Shown here: positions 54,401 to 60,599 of the stretch, piece by piece
Layout: every line of letters begins with the position of its first letter
How positions within the stretch are numbered: the stretch's first letter is position 1
From: Siphonodentalium dalli
Taxonomy: Eukaryota > Mollusca > Scaphopoda > Gadilida > Siphonodentaliidae
DNA: 64,000 bases
Assembly: GCA_032622095.1 (NCBI GenBank)
Contig: CP136061.1
Location: 124,196,754-124,260,753, forward strand
Direction: 5' to 3'
Notes under the pieces: model-generated
Database searches by the model: none
Told to the model about the DNA's origin: nothing
Seen by the model: only the letters and a program-made list of their open reading frames with translations
Position numbers and translations under genes: made by a program

Positions 54401-56498
54401 CTCTAATTTTTCTGCAAAATGGTTCAAATTAATTAGTGGCTTAGGATACAGGGCGGTACATTAAATTGTTTATAATTTAACCCTTTGGTGAGTAGAACGA
54501 CATATATGTCGTCTATCGGTTGAGGAGTAGAACGACATATATGTCGTTTCAGGAAGTTTTATTTTATGTAGACATAACTTCAATAAATCATTTAGGAGTT
54601 ATTTTGATTAATATAATGTCCCAAATGAATAAGTGTAATCGATTATGATAACACACATTAACAAAAAATGCACCTAAATTAAAATGAATTATTGGACCAT
54701 TTTGATCGAACTTGTTAATAATTATTTATATGATGTTGACGTTAAATTTACTCATAACGTCATGTATATGACGTTACAGATACTATATAAAGGGTTAAGG
54801 AAAGTGAAAATACCACCCAGCTCACATGTACATGTAATATGGTTTGTAAGTTGGCCCAATTCCTTCCAATTGGTGAATGATGTGAACTACTGTAAATTTA
54901 GATGCAATTCTATGCCTTCCATTTCATTATCAAAACAGATTTGCTTGATAACTTGAGTTTATTCGGCCCGAATGCCCACAGGGCTCAAAATACATTTAAT
55001 TTTATGTGGTAATTCTTGTTGATTCTTAAGGCCTGGCCCGAGATAGCACATTAAAGGCTCACACTAACTAGTGCCTAGCTTACATTGTACATGTGTACTA
55101 GTATTTAGTTTATTTTTTTCAAATCAATGTCTAGTAGGCTGGTAGCTATATATGACACGGTGCTTTTTTGGTGATTGTTGTATGGCTGCTCAAAGGAACA
55201 GAACATGATCTAGATGTGTTTCTTTGTGTTGTTATAACTAAGAAAATACTGCGGACTTCACACAACAATTAGCCTACCGGTACATAAACACTGCACAGTA
55301 TCTCAATCAAATTAAGTTGCGGACTTCACAATGAATTAGTCAACATATAAACACTAACTCAATCAAATTAAGCAAATTTAGTCCATTGTAATTAATGGGG
55401 CCGACTTCTCTGGGGAGTAGAAACGAAAGTTAGAAGCACCTGGTATTGCTCACCCATTCAAAGATTAACTGAGCTTAATTTACCTTGCTTAATTTACGAC
55501 TTAATTATGACTGAGTCTGTGACCAAGCTAGACCTCTCAAGCAGAGATGTTATTGCCCTTCAAAACAGTAACACTTCTTCTGCATTGTTTTTCATATGAA
55601 TCCTCACCCAGAGTGTTTGCACCATGACACAGTCTCTTTTATTCATATGGCTGGCGGCTTACGGCAAGTCCTAGTGTAACGGAATGAAACTTAAAATAGA
55701 GACTAGATCGTGAGTCTTCTTCTTCTTCACATTACAGCTCGCTGTCATTTACTGACAATTATGAGCCGGTCCAGGTGCTACCACTGCCGAGTAACTTATA
55801 ACCCTGTGGCTGTGGTGACTCCAGTTGCGTTCTTTAACGTGCACACACCGAGGCATGTACACGGGTCAGCCATTAATGTCCGCACCTGATCGGACAGCAT
55901 ACTGCACCACAACATACCTGGACAAATGTTGTAATGGGGGAAGTCGGCATTTTTGCATTCAGATTTTTATTCAGTAATTTTGAATGAGACTTTTCAGCCT
56001 TACAAACTTGGTATCTGACCGAGTTCTGATTTTTGTCAGAATACCCTGACCAGGTTGCGATCCCCGGTCCGCCAGCACGAGAGACCAGTACGCTACCCAG
56101 TACGCTACCTCTTGGCTACCGACTTGGCGACTTACCTACCGAGTCGCAACGAAAGTTAGTGGTGGCAGAGACAAGAAATGGAATTGCCTTTAAATATCAC
56201 ATCTAATTCAATACTTTGTCATGATATATAATTAAAAAATAATTATCAACTACAATATAACGATTAACGAGTTACAAACGGAAGGTACATGTATCGAAAT
56301 TCAGCCGGATGCTAAAAATCCGAAAACATACGCGGCAATAAAGCGCCAACAACACATAACAATAAATGTCTAACCTTCGGTTTTAGATCTTGGCCATAGA
56401 TAATATGTTGCAGGAATTAAAACTAAAGCCCAAAATGACAGCACAAATAGATAAAATGTGGATCCTTCCTCGTCGTACTCAAACTTCATCCCAGCCAT
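21334..56498 (-). CDS. SEC63: SEC63: ER translocation protein Sec63 homologue, 18 exons, 767 aa
   Basis: Sec63 is an ER-membrane J-protein that works with Sec61 and Sec62 and recruits BiP to drive co- and post-translational import. Spliced coding exons on the minus strand: 56498-56375, 54411-54306, 53035-52921, 50668-50553, 49481-49420, 48693-48584, 47651-47543, 45839-45745, 39944-39809, 38486-38394, 34205-34060, 31167-31020, 30462-30281, 27799-27626, 25607-25356, 24540-24442, 22792-22688, 21465-21334. All junctions are GT-AG, all phases agree, and the sum is 2304 nt (767 aa plus TGA). The family is about 760 aa in vertebrates. Visible features in order: N-terminal membrane segment (res ~15-34), second segment (~79-95), luminal J domain with HPD at 134-136, third segment (~193-211), Brl-type cytosolic region starting with a WWYRS motif, lysine-rich linker (515-572), acidic block (573-656), C-terminal Sec63 fold and acidic tail. 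The start was chosen because the first residues match the family N terminus. Identification is by recall of the vertebrate protein, not by a search. Confidence 0.97.
22040..22612 (+). mobile_element. pearl/HINE-like element in SEC63 intron 17
   Basis: About three diverged ~160-bp cores (each with CTCRTAAT..CAGGTGCA then GCCAAGTTTCA) are followed by GACGGACAGACAAGCTTATT and a hairpin CTCCACCC..AACTTCGTT..GGGGGAG (22572-22597). Confidence 0.65.
22688..22792 (-). CDS. SEC63: SEC63 exon 17
   Basis: Codes residues 690-724. LKFSAPARVGVYQYSVILRS is followed by DSYVDFDLVHNLK, matching ELKFPAP...G.YQYTVFLRSDSY in vertebrates. Both ends are phase 0. Confidence 0.96.
23701..24345. mobile_element. hAT-like inverted-repeat element in SEC63 intron 16
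   Basis: The ends are TAGGGAAACGGACCGGAC and the inverse of TAGGGATGCAGACCGGAC. The interior carries many inverted GGACCGG/CCGGTCC blocks. The flanking 8-mers match at only five of eight bases, so the superfamily call is tentative. Confidence 0.55.
24442..24540 (-). CDS. SEC63: SEC63 exon 16
   Basis: Codes residues 657-689. EKQECWWLYIADRKHHMLIT matches the vertebrate EKQEWWWLYIADRK block of the C-terminal domain. Both junctions are phase 0, with a GTAATT donor. Confidence 0.96.
25356..25607 (-). CDS. SEC63: SEC63 exon 15: acidic linker
   Basis: Codes residues 573-656: an acidic, serine-containing stretch (runs such as DEDDEDNDVTESEDE and EDREDDDEDDWPE), then the ordered tail HVVHSPHFPS that re-enters the conserved fold (VYS.YFP in vertebrates). 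Several SDSEEE-like sites look like casein-kinase-2 targets; phosphorylation is inferred only. The acceptor AG lies in TTTTGAAG, a weaker pyrimidine tract than at the other exons. Confidence 0.88.
25683..25850. repeat. Truncated TATATATGCGAG double-hairpin copy in intron 14
   Basis: Starts with degraded GACTGGAGCTTCC..TTGCGAAAACCCTGTGCC and keeps one complete hairpin and part of the second. The right terminus is lost. Confidence 0.65.
26370..27585 (+). mobile_element. pearl/HINE-like array in SEC63 intron 14, ~7 core units
   Basis: Units of roughly 160 bp carry AARATGGC.RC.GGC.GCCAT near 26421, 26581, 26735, 26896, 27052, 27217 and 27373, then GGATGAGGGATGTGGCCTGT. Two core flavours occur, one with GGATTTAGTCATGCAA and one with GATTCAAATTTGAAAT. 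The array ends in GGACGTACGGACCATGGAC. It is related to the array at 60640-62580. Confidence 0.75.
27626..27799 (-). CDS. SEC63: SEC63 exon 14: lysine-rich linker
   Basis: Codes residues 515-572, almost entirely Lys/Gln/Ala (KKKGKQQKKKPKQ, then AAAQKKEKEIEKK). Vertebrate Sec63 has a comparable poly-lysine linker here. Low-complexity sequence makes alignment loose, but the phase-0 splice sites on both sides fit. Confidence 0.88.
28470..29033 (+). mobile_element. pearl/HINE-like element in SEC63 intron 13
   Basis: A repeated ATTATTGAAATCGGTTCATA (28759 and 28892) marks two core units. A GGACGGACGGCTGGACGG tract and a terminal hairpin (TATACACCCC..TTCG..GTGGGGGTATA, 28997-29030) follow. Confidence 0.65.
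29575..30170 (+). mobile_element. pearl/HINE-like element in SEC63 intron 13 (second)
   Basis: Three diverged cores share GATAACTCTAG.ATGGAAAAT and TGGCCCCTCTTTTGAA. The tail has GACGGATGGACAGACAGACA followed by a decayed hairpin (TATACCCCCATTTTTCTTCG). Confidence 0.6.
30281..30462 (-). CDS. SEC63: SEC63 exon 13
   Basis: Codes residues 454-514. VLDDEDNSITAGAIVTVRVD matches the conserved beta-sandwich start in vertebrate Sec63. An acidic stretch (DCPEDDAPLEGDEDKADLEE) begins the charged linker. The donor is GTAAGT. Confidence 0.95.
31020..31167 (-). CDS. SEC63: SEC63 exon 12
   Basis: Codes residues 405-453. IRTIQQFVSMPEDERRLLLR matches the family helix-hairpin-helix part (I.TIQDLVSL.E..R..LL), followed by VITVASYFPHIEM. 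The acceptor is TTTTCTTCCAG and the donor GTAACC. Confidence 0.95.
31421..32199 (+). mobile_element. pearl/HINE-like element in SEC63 intron 11
   Basis: The left end is TAGAGGTGTGACTGTCCCAA. About four cores of ~155 bp follow, with CATAATCGCAG.TGCACA and CCCATGGTACTAAATATC. GGACGGACGACGGACGGAC and a strong hairpin (TATACCCCCCCC..AACTTCGTTG..GGGGGGTATA, 32165-32198) close it. This is the clearest complete member in the window. Confidence 0.75.
32926..33285. repeat. Motif GGTGATTCCGTCACG, three copies in 350 bp
   Basis: Copies lie near 32934, 33087 and 33269 in SEC63 intron 11. Each is a quasi-palindrome (GGTGA..TCC..GTCAC) in the same direction, with unlike sequence between. The function is unknown. 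Confidence 0.7.
34060..34205 (-). CDS. SEC63: SEC63 exon 11
   Basis: Codes residues 356-404. It contains RLETIENCMKCSQMVVQALE and SPLLQLPHI, both strongly conserved in Sec63 Brl domains. It ends in phase 0 (AGG then GTGAGT). Confidence 0.95.
34264..35278. mobile_element. Double-hairpin MITE interrupted by another element, intron 10
   Basis: The ends CAAGCCTTGAAATAGGG and CCCTATTTCAAGGCTTG are flanked by an exact 8-bp repeat GCACCAAT (34256-34263 and 35279-35286). Without the insert at 34307-35063 it is about 250 bp, the same size as the copy at 18350-18603. Confidence 0.85.
34307..35063. mobile_element. 757-bp element inserted inside the hairpin MITE
   Basis: The ends AGGCCTTC...GAAGGCCT are inverted. 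The flanks TGAGGTCC and GGAGGTCC are 8-mers with one mismatch, and their removal restores the continuous MITE sequence. An 8-bp duplication suggests a hAT-type element. No transposase frame is present. Confidence 0.75.
35372..35554. mobile_element. TATATATGCGAG double-hairpin copy in intron 10
   Basis: Contains CCCTGTGCCAATGCATTA, the TCTTATATATGAGAGGCTCC hairpin and a right end CATGAAAGGGTTAA. The first hairpin has lost part of one arm. Confidence 0.65.
36397..37508. mobile_element. Inner hAT element with BED-finger remnant, 1112 bp
   Basis: Starts TAGGGTCCTGAGAAT and ends ATTCGCAGGACCCTA. It is flanked by an exact 8-bp repeat ATCAGAAC (36389-36396 and 37509-37516). Just inside each end lie (ATCGA)n-rich stretches. 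It is inserted in the outer hAT element. Confidence 0.88.
36804..37061 (-). pseudogene. hAT transposase fragment: BED-type zinc finger
   Basis: An 85-residue frame containing MWSVIHVYFKHDKAAGSA and then TCDECNMVYKSQATGTTTHL and NRLSKKHPALH. The C-x2-C ... H-x(n)-H spacing with an aromatic start and the final KKHP matches the N-terminal BED finger of hAT transposases. The catalytic domain is absent, so this is a non-autonomous remnant. Confidence 0.7.
38394..38486 (-). CDS. SEC63: SEC63 exon 10
   Basis: Codes residues 325-355, DRQYIVNKCPYLINEMVQTV and then a small-residue run (ASIVAGAAAGK). It corresponds to the family segment D.QF.LKKCP.LL.EM. The donor is GTAAGT, and intron 10 with its nested hAT elements follows. 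Confidence 0.94.
38582..38990 (+). mobile_element. pearl/HINE-like element, two cores, intron 9
   Basis: Left end CTAGAGGTGTACCCCCCCCA. Two cores share CTCATAATCGCAGG.GCACAG and GGAATAAAAGCT, near 38700 and 38870. The tail CACGGACAGAGGGACG lacks the terminal hairpin. Confidence 0.65.
39420..39492 (+). repeat. pearl/HINE-like terminal fragment, intron 9
   Basis: GATGGATGGACGGACAG is followed by the hairpin TATACCCCCC..ACTATATGC..GGGGGGGTATA (39450-39488). It is an orphan right end. Confidence 0.65.
39809..39944 (-). CDS. SEC63: SEC63 exon 9
   Basis: Codes residues 280-324. It includes CSPYSVKARALILAHCQR, matching the conserved CPYSLKAR.LLLSHL.R helix of the Brl domain. The acceptor is TTCTTATAG and the donor GTAAGT. 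Confidence 0.95.
40047..40259. mobile_element. Complete Tc1/mariner-type palindromic MITE, intron 8
   Basis: A 213-bp palindrome, CAGTAATGCCCTAAATAATC ... GATTATTTAGGGCATTACTG, flanked by TA on both sides. The arms are about 100 bp with few mismatches and meet at TTCTCAGTGAGAG. Half-copies occur at 6494, 44913 and 53222. Confidence 0.85.
40280..40590. repeat. Partial double-hairpin family copy, intron 8
   Basis: The right half of a hairpin (CACCCTCTGGGGACCTCATT) is followed by the same extension as at 19740-19870 (AAATTGGCAGACGACACATT), then a second partial hairpin (AGAATGATGTCCCCAGAGGG near 40548). Confidence 0.6.
41640..43810. repeat. CTTAAG-centred palindrome field (~2.1 kb), intron 8
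   Basis: Dozens of short, irregularly spaced dyads are built on CTTAAG, such as ATTTGCGCTTAAGCGCAAAT (42638-42657, with a related perfect one at 43229-43250) and AATTACACTTAAGTGTAATT-like variants. Between them lie larger inverted segments: TATGGGAGGCCCTTTTCACA (42551) against its inverse near 43358, and TTGAGTCCATCTCATA (42335) against its inverse near 43180. Two ~195-bp direct copies sharing CACCATATGAGGGAA (42760 and 42953) sit in the middle. No open frame or known family is recognised. Confidence 0.85.
44912..45020 (+). mobile_element. Half-copy of Tc1/mariner-type MITE, intron 8
   Basis: TACAGTAATGCTCTAAGTAA through GGAAAGCTCTCGG matches one arm of the 40047 palindrome. The sequence after it is unrelated. 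Confidence 0.7.
45745..45839 (-). CDS. SEC63: SEC63 exon 8
   Basis: Codes residues 248-279, RVLTVLAGSFEFDQYHNSEI and then an acidic run ending EEIPA. The VLAGS.EFD pattern matches the family. It ends in phase 0. The 5.8-kb intron that follows carries the CTTAAG palindrome field. Confidence 0.93.
46018..47248. mobile_element. Inverted-repeat element (long version), intron 7
   Basis: Arms at about 46018-46205 and 47045-47248 are diverged inverted copies, each with GAAGACCC or its inverse and TTTCTATCRATTA-type blocks. The 840-bp centre has no recognisable protein. The same arms flank only ~100 bp at 6640-7145, in opposite orientation. Confidence 0.55.
47543..47651 (-). CDS. SEC63: SEC63 exon 7: start of Brl region
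   Basis: Codes residues 212-247. GAWWYRSIKFSGDQVLLDTT is close to the vertebrate Sec63 sequence directly after the third helix, followed by an aromatic YYYFFNKTPNM segment. The donor is GTAAGT, phase 1. Confidence 0.96.
47945..48560 (+). mobile_element. pearl/HINE-like element in SEC63 intron 6
   Basis: Three cores of about 150 bp share GTAGGAG.AGTTGATTTCA, near 48090, 48294 and 48412. The tail has GACAGACGGAAGGACG and a hairpin TTGTTCCCC..GGGGACAA (48519-48551). Confidence 0.6.
48584..48693 (-). CDS. SEC63: SEC63 exon 6: third membrane segment
   Basis: Codes residues 175-211. The GIALPKWIVE block is followed by a hydrophobic helix (IWVLAVYGLLFMVILPIAVV), the third transmembrane segment, returning the chain to the cytosol. 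It ends in phase 0 at a GTTAGT donor. Confidence 0.96.
49420..49481 (-). CDS. SEC63: SEC63 exon 5: end of J domain
   Basis: A 62-nt exon coding residues 154-174. LTDEEARKNWEEYGNPDGPG is the conserved tail of the Sec63 J domain. The acceptor follows TGATTACAG and the donor is GTGAGT. Too short to stand out as an ORF, it was placed by phase and conserved sequence. Confidence 0.95.
49554..49770. mobile_element. Double-hairpin TTAA MITE in SEC63 intron 4
   Basis: The best full-length member of its family here: TTAACCCTTTCATGACTGGA at the left, two TATATATGCGAG-type hairpins, and CATTATGAAAGTGTTAA at the right. TTAA at both ends with CCCTTT suggests a piggyBac-related origin. Confidence 0.75.
50553..50668 (-). 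CDS. SEC63: SEC63 exon 4: J-domain core with HPD motif
   Basis: Codes residues 116-153. J-domain helix II (RQIKKQFHKLSLVHH) is followed by the HPD tripeptide at residues 134-136, needed in this family to stimulate the BiP ATPase. A KFMSIKKAYDA segment of helix III follows. The donor is GTATGT. Confidence 0.97.
51500..51905 (-). mobile_element. pearl/HINE-like element, reversed, intron 3
   Basis: The hairpin is at the left (GTCCCCCGAAAAAAATAATTTGGGGGAC, given as arms GTCCCCC/GGGGGAC at 51505-51532), next to GTCCGTCCGGGCATCCGTCT. Two ~165-bp cores sharing GTTTCCGGATGATAACTT (51590, 51753) follow, and it ends near GGGGGACACTGTGGCC. Confidence 0.65.
52921..53035 (-). CDS. SEC63: SEC63 exon 3: second membrane segment and J-domain entry
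   Basis: Codes residues 77-115, KAALLFGWVIFFLLAYQVS and then DHEEYDPFKVLELDR. The first part is transmembrane helix 2. The second is helix I of the luminal J domain, with the typical YDPF.VL pattern. The exon ends in phase 0 at a GTAAGA donor. Confidence 0.96.
53222..53327 (-). mobile_element. Half-copy of Tc1/mariner-type MITE, intron 2
   Basis: From GAGCTTTCCGATGAATGG to GGGCATTACTGTA, one arm of the 40047 palindrome in reverse. Confidence 0.7.
54306..54411 (-). CDS. SEC63: SEC63 exon 2: basic cytosolic loop
   Basis: Codes residues 42-76. It opens with a lysine-rich run (EKLEKKKR) and has an unusual CHCDPC cysteine cluster, then WRKTKERAV leading into the second membrane helix. The acceptor is TTTTTCTGCAG and the donor GTGAGT. 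The cysteine cluster is seen directly. Whether it binds metal is unknown. Confidence 0.93.
54477..54798. mobile_element. TTAA-flanked MITE with internal palindromes, intron 1
   Basis: TTAACCCTTTGGTGAGTAGA at the left and TATAAAGGGTTAA at the right. Just inside the left end a 37-bp stretch is repeated, each copy carrying the palindrome ACGACATATATGTCGT. Confidence 0.7.
55733..56125 (-). mobile_element. Probable tRNA-derived SINE in SEC63 intron 1
   Basis: Read on the minus strand, TAGCCAAGAGG (near 56118-56108) fits an A box and GGATCGCAACC (56062-56052) a B box. A body with GTGCACGTTAAAGAACG, a block I recall from invertebrate SINEs, follows. The end has an AAG-rich tail. Two GTAGCGTACTGG copies lie between the boxes. 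Confidence 0.5.
56375..56498 (-). CDS. SEC63: SEC63 exon 1: start codon and first membrane segment
   Basis: Codes residues 1-41 plus one base. The ATG is at 56498-56496, reading MAGMKFEYDEEG. A hydrophobic stretch (FYLFVLSFWALVLIPATYYLW) follows and is the first transmembrane helix. The PATYYLWPR block is highly conserved in Sec63. The donor is GTTAGA, leaving phase 1. Confidence 0.96.
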
Positions 56499-56640
56499 GA
56501 TGGTGTTTGTGTGTGTTGCACTACGTCATCATTGAGCTCCAACACGCACCTGTAATTTCTGACGTACCCGGATACGACAGGCGCATTTTCGTAACTACTA
56601 TGACGTCACAATAAATTATATGTAGGGACAGCAGCGGTAA
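56499..56640 (-). promoter_or_regulatory. SEC63 proximal promoter with three TGACGT-type motifs
   Basis: Directly upstream of the SEC63 ATG are a perfect CRE palindrome TGACGTCA (56601-56608), a TGACGT core (56560-56565) and a TACGTCA site (56522-56528). Such sites bind bZIP factors of the CREB/ATF and ATF6/XBP1 type. SEC63 handles ER import, so control by an ER-stress factor is plausible but only inferred. No TATA box is obvious near the start. Confidence 0.4.
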
Positions 56641-56734
56641 ATTTAAAAAATTGAATGTAAAGACATGAAATTACTTGTCTTAATTGTCAGAGGTCTATTT
56701 CTAGTTTTAAAATATTAAGAAGAACATAAAACCA

Positions 56735-58036
56735 AGTGTGGCATAGTCCATATGCCCCCGACGCTCAGTTTAGAGAGTGGGCATGCAATGGATGGATTTT
56801 TTTCTAAATCCAAGAAGTGCCAGAGTAACCTTCCGGGTAGATAGAATTAAGTAAAACTGAGATATCAATGCAACAAAGCACAGCCAAATCCGATGAGCCA
56901 TACCAAGGGTACAAACTGAAATGTTCATACACAGACAATACATGTATTCAGAAATTCCCAAGTCGAACACTGTTCAAGGGCTGTAACTCTGGTAAAAATG
57001 AATGACGATTTTTCAACCTGTAGAAGTCGGTATCCTTTCACCCGAGATCAGTGCGCTAGATCAACCATTATTGAAGCACAACTGATTCAGAAGATTATTC
57101 CCCAAGTTACAAGCTAAAATGTCCTTTTGGACAAAAAAAATCAGGATTTTCTAAGTCAAACATGGGCCGAAACTCTGGTAGGCCCAAACAGTGGACGAAT
57201 TATAAACCCGTAGGCCTACCGTACCGGTATGTTGATATATAATATCCTGTCCCCAACCTGTGCTATCACTATGCCAATTAGGGACCACGAAATCCAATAA
57301 TAATAAAGACATCCACAACATAATATTTGTTACGGACGGAAAAGTGCGGACAAAACCTGCACTATAATATGTGGATGCATGTGGAGATCCTTTCCACACT
57401 GCTGGTCTACCGCACACCAAAGGACATCCAAGTCTGACTATCGATACTTGAGCTGTGATTTGAACTGTTTGTTATATACATATACGGACGGAAGGACTCA
57501 TGCACGGAAGGACGGACGGGTGAGACAAAACAATGGCCGTAACTCTGGTAAAAAATGAAGGACGGAACCCGTAGTATAGGCCTATGTGGATATTCTTTCC
57601 CACAACCTACAGGTGCTATCACCATGGCAACGAAATCCAACAAATGATATATAAAGACATCCATGTGCAGCATAATGGCGAATATATATATACACGTATG
57701 GACGCGGTGACGCGTTTTACACTGTATGTCAAGCAAAGGGCCATAACTCTGGGGAAGTGCGGACTAAACCTGCACAATGTGGAGATTCTTTCCTCAATGC
57801 TGGTCTGCCGGCATACCAAATGACATCCAAATTGGACTATCGATAATTTATCTGTGGTGTGAAATGTTTGTTACGGAAGGCGCGTTGACGAGTGTTATGC
57901 ACACACTATAAGTCCAGCAAAGGGCCATAACTCTGGAAAACATGTTTGTTACGGAATTAAGGACGGACGGACGGACGGACGAAGGTCTCCACTATATGTA
58001 CCACCGAACCCTGCTTAGGGGGTCGGGAGAATATAA
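56735..58036 (+). mobile_element. pearl/HINE-like elements upstream of SEC63
   Basis: Repeated AAAGGGCCATAACTCTGG-type cores (near 57534, 57736 and 57919, and a diverged one at 56985) alternate with GACGGACGG tracts at 57485, 57509 and 57961. It ends in CCACCGAACCCTGCTTAGGG. Probably two elements end to end. Confidence 0.6.
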
Positions 58037-58086
58037 TAATGTTGAATCTGGGAGAGCGTGGTACATGTCTAGATATATAGGATGCA

Positions 58087-58393
58087 ATGATTGATTGATT
58101 GATTGGGGTTTATTGTCGCTTTAGCCACTATAAGCCATATCACGACATTGCCATTTTTTGTGGTGGAGGAAATCCGCACACTTGCGACTAATCTAACAGT
58201 GATTTCAATGGCTGATAAACTCGTCAACCATGTGCGGCAAACCACCGACCATCGGCGAGTAACTGGCAACTCCACCAGAAACGATTTCGAGTTACAAAGT
58301 CCACGATGGAAACATGTGGATTTGAACCCTTATCGCCAGCGCTGGAGGGCGAAACGGCTTGGAGTGGTACCCCTAACCGATTGAGCCACCGAA
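58087..58393 (-). mobile_element. tRNA-derived SINE, about 305 bp
   Basis: On the minus strand it starts GGTGGCTCAATCGGTTAGGG. The A box TGGCTCAATCGG (58388-58377) and B box GGTTCAAATCC (58328-58318) match RNA polymerase III promoter consensus. The body runs to an (AATC)n tail at 58106-58088. The tRNA-like head is not a working tRNA, since no acceptor stem closes it. Confidence 0.8.
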
Positions 58394-59880
58394 TGCTCAA
58401 ACAATATATGAAATAAATTCATCAACTTTGCGATACGTTTAGAAAAAAGTCTTTATTTTTATATCCGATTTCTATGGTTTATCAAGTTGAACAAGTATTC
58501 ACCCGAACAACCGGCTATTACACGGTACCCGGTATATAAGGTATTGTAACTCTTGCATGTGGGGAGCGCCCAGGTGTTAGCAAGCCGGATTATATATGCA
58601 CTAAAGAACTGTAACATTTGGCCCTAATAAAGTTGTTTTTGGGGATTTTACACCGGGTGGGTGGTGGTGGGGGGGGGGGGGGGGGGTTTGAACTCTAGAG
58701 ATGGAACATTATAGCACGGTAAACCTGATATTTTGTGATCATGTGATACCACAACGGTATTATTTATCATTGGCCAATGGTGGACATAGAACACTATATA
58801 TAGCACCCAATGGTTGACACTATTTGATTCCTCGTCCCATTATTGTGAGCACGTATATAACGACACGTCATGGATGGACAGGTTGGCGGCAATCGACAGA
58901 ATAACTGATCTCAGCGAGATGAACCGAACGCACCAATGTCTCATTTTCCAAAATGGACATAGAACATTATACATATACATAGCTCTCAGCCAACGAGAAA
59001 TTCCAATTTATTCAGATGCTGATTACATATTTATTTACATACTAGTATAAGCCAAAATTTTGCAAAATGCCCCCTCCCAGAAAGTTTCAAACTTTCACTG
59101 TCAGGGAAAGTATAGAAGGATGATCACCCTACAATCCGGCATTTCGCCAATTAATACTATAATATAAACTAAACTGATCATGATAATAAATGGCGATATA
59201 ATTGTCTATGCGTACACGTATATACCGTATACTGTAATTACCACTCCTAATTAGTTTGCCAATCACCATATATACCCTGGGGTATGCCGATTCTATATGG
59301 GAAGATATCTAATTGTAACCCGGGGCACTTTCATAGTAGGGCTGAATTGTACGGTCACTCAATCTCATGGGTTTTTTTGTTTGTGATAATAATACGCAAG
59401 TTCCAGAAATTAATCGTGATAAAGGTATTCAGATTTGGGAACGATAGGCCGATCACGATTGGCAGATGTTTAACCCATCCCTTGGCGATAGTTAATTGCT
59501 ATGATCGGAATCATAATCTTGAGTTATTATGTTGAATTACAGCGTATGCTGTACTAAAGTAGTATAGACAAATGAACATGACAACACAACTTATGTAAAT
59601 TTATGGGTTAAAAGGGAAGGGTTAATATAACATCAAAACTATAGAGCATGTCACCACTTCCACAGTGTAAGCAGTTCTATTTTTGTTGTTGCAATTTGCC
59701 ATGTCAGATATCAAAATAATATAGTCAATTAATAACGGCAAAGGTTAAATGACATCGTATGGGTAATAGAGGTTAATATTTTACAAAATGATCAACTGAT
59801 CATTACCAAAAAACGATAGGGGATGAGAGGTGCTTTTATCAAAAACCTGGAAAAGTCAAATTAGAATGATATATAAACAA
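58393..59880. other. Intergenic, mostly unrecognised
   Basis: AT-rich sequence with a run of about 20 G at 58667-58686 and short open frames that resemble nothing. No element ends are obvious. Confidence 0.5.
58667..58686 (+). repeat. Poly-G tract
   Basis: GGTGGTGGGGG followed by more G, a strong G-quadruplex candidate on the plus strand. Confidence 0.85.
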
Positions 59881-60500
59881 GGAGTTCAATCTAAAAAAAA
59901 AAAAGAAAGAAGGTTTTTCATGAGAACCTCAAATATACAAAATTTGGTACCGATCAGATTGATAACATTTCAGTTATCGCACCAAAACGCGTAAAGTGTC
60001 TACAGACCCAGACAGACAGATGTACATTTACGATCGACGAGTGGTCAATCCGGATCAGGGATGGGGCAATTACTTGTGAATGTAATTAATTACAATTACA
60101 ATTACTTCAACATTTTTCAATTACAATTACAATTCCCATTACATCTATTTCTTAATGTAATTAATTACAATTACAATTACTTTGAAATGTAATTCAATTA
60201 CAATTACAATTACATTTCAGTACATAATTGAAGTAGGAACACTATTTATTGATATGGTCTTTATTTGATAACAACATAACACAAGCAAGATAAAAAAATA
60301 CATGAGTAAGCACAGTAATGGAGCACATTTAGGCTAAATGATTTAGCACAGAGTCTACAACTTGATGTGTCGATTGCACTTAAGCATCATCAGATTCTAG
60401 GTTGTTGGTCAACTGTTGATGGTGCTTGTGTTAATGTGGTTTCGTATCCGGATTCCGGATGTCGACACTATGTGCACCAAACAATGTATGAGTACACATA
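59880..60500 (+). mobile_element. pearl/HINE-like tail interrupted by an insertion
   Basis: The left part ends CGAGTGGTCAATCCGGAT (60055). The right part resumes GTCGACACTATGTGCACCAA (60461). The same continuous tail is seen at 35815-35915 (GTGGTCAATCTGGACGTCGA), which shows that 60056-60452 is an insertion. Confidence 0.65.
60056..60452. mobile_element. 397-bp insertion carrying an (AATTAC)n-rich end
   Basis: Begins CAGGGATGGGGCAATTACTT, then many AATTAC repeats to about 60215. Flanking 8-mers are ATCCGGAT and TTCCGGAT (one mismatch). The CAGGGATGGGG start resembles hAT ends, but the right end lacks the inverse, so it may be truncated. Confidence 0.55.
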
Positions 60501-60599
60501 AAAATAGCGGTAATGTTTCTCAACAGCATCACTTTGCCCTACCAACATCATAGCAATTCAGCAACCCCACAAACATAATAGCAAATTATCAAGACAACT

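Noticed and set aside
58318-58390. tRNA gene on the minus strand
   Set aside because: The A and B boxes are present but no acceptor stem pairs, and the sequence continues into a SINE body with an (AATC)n tail.
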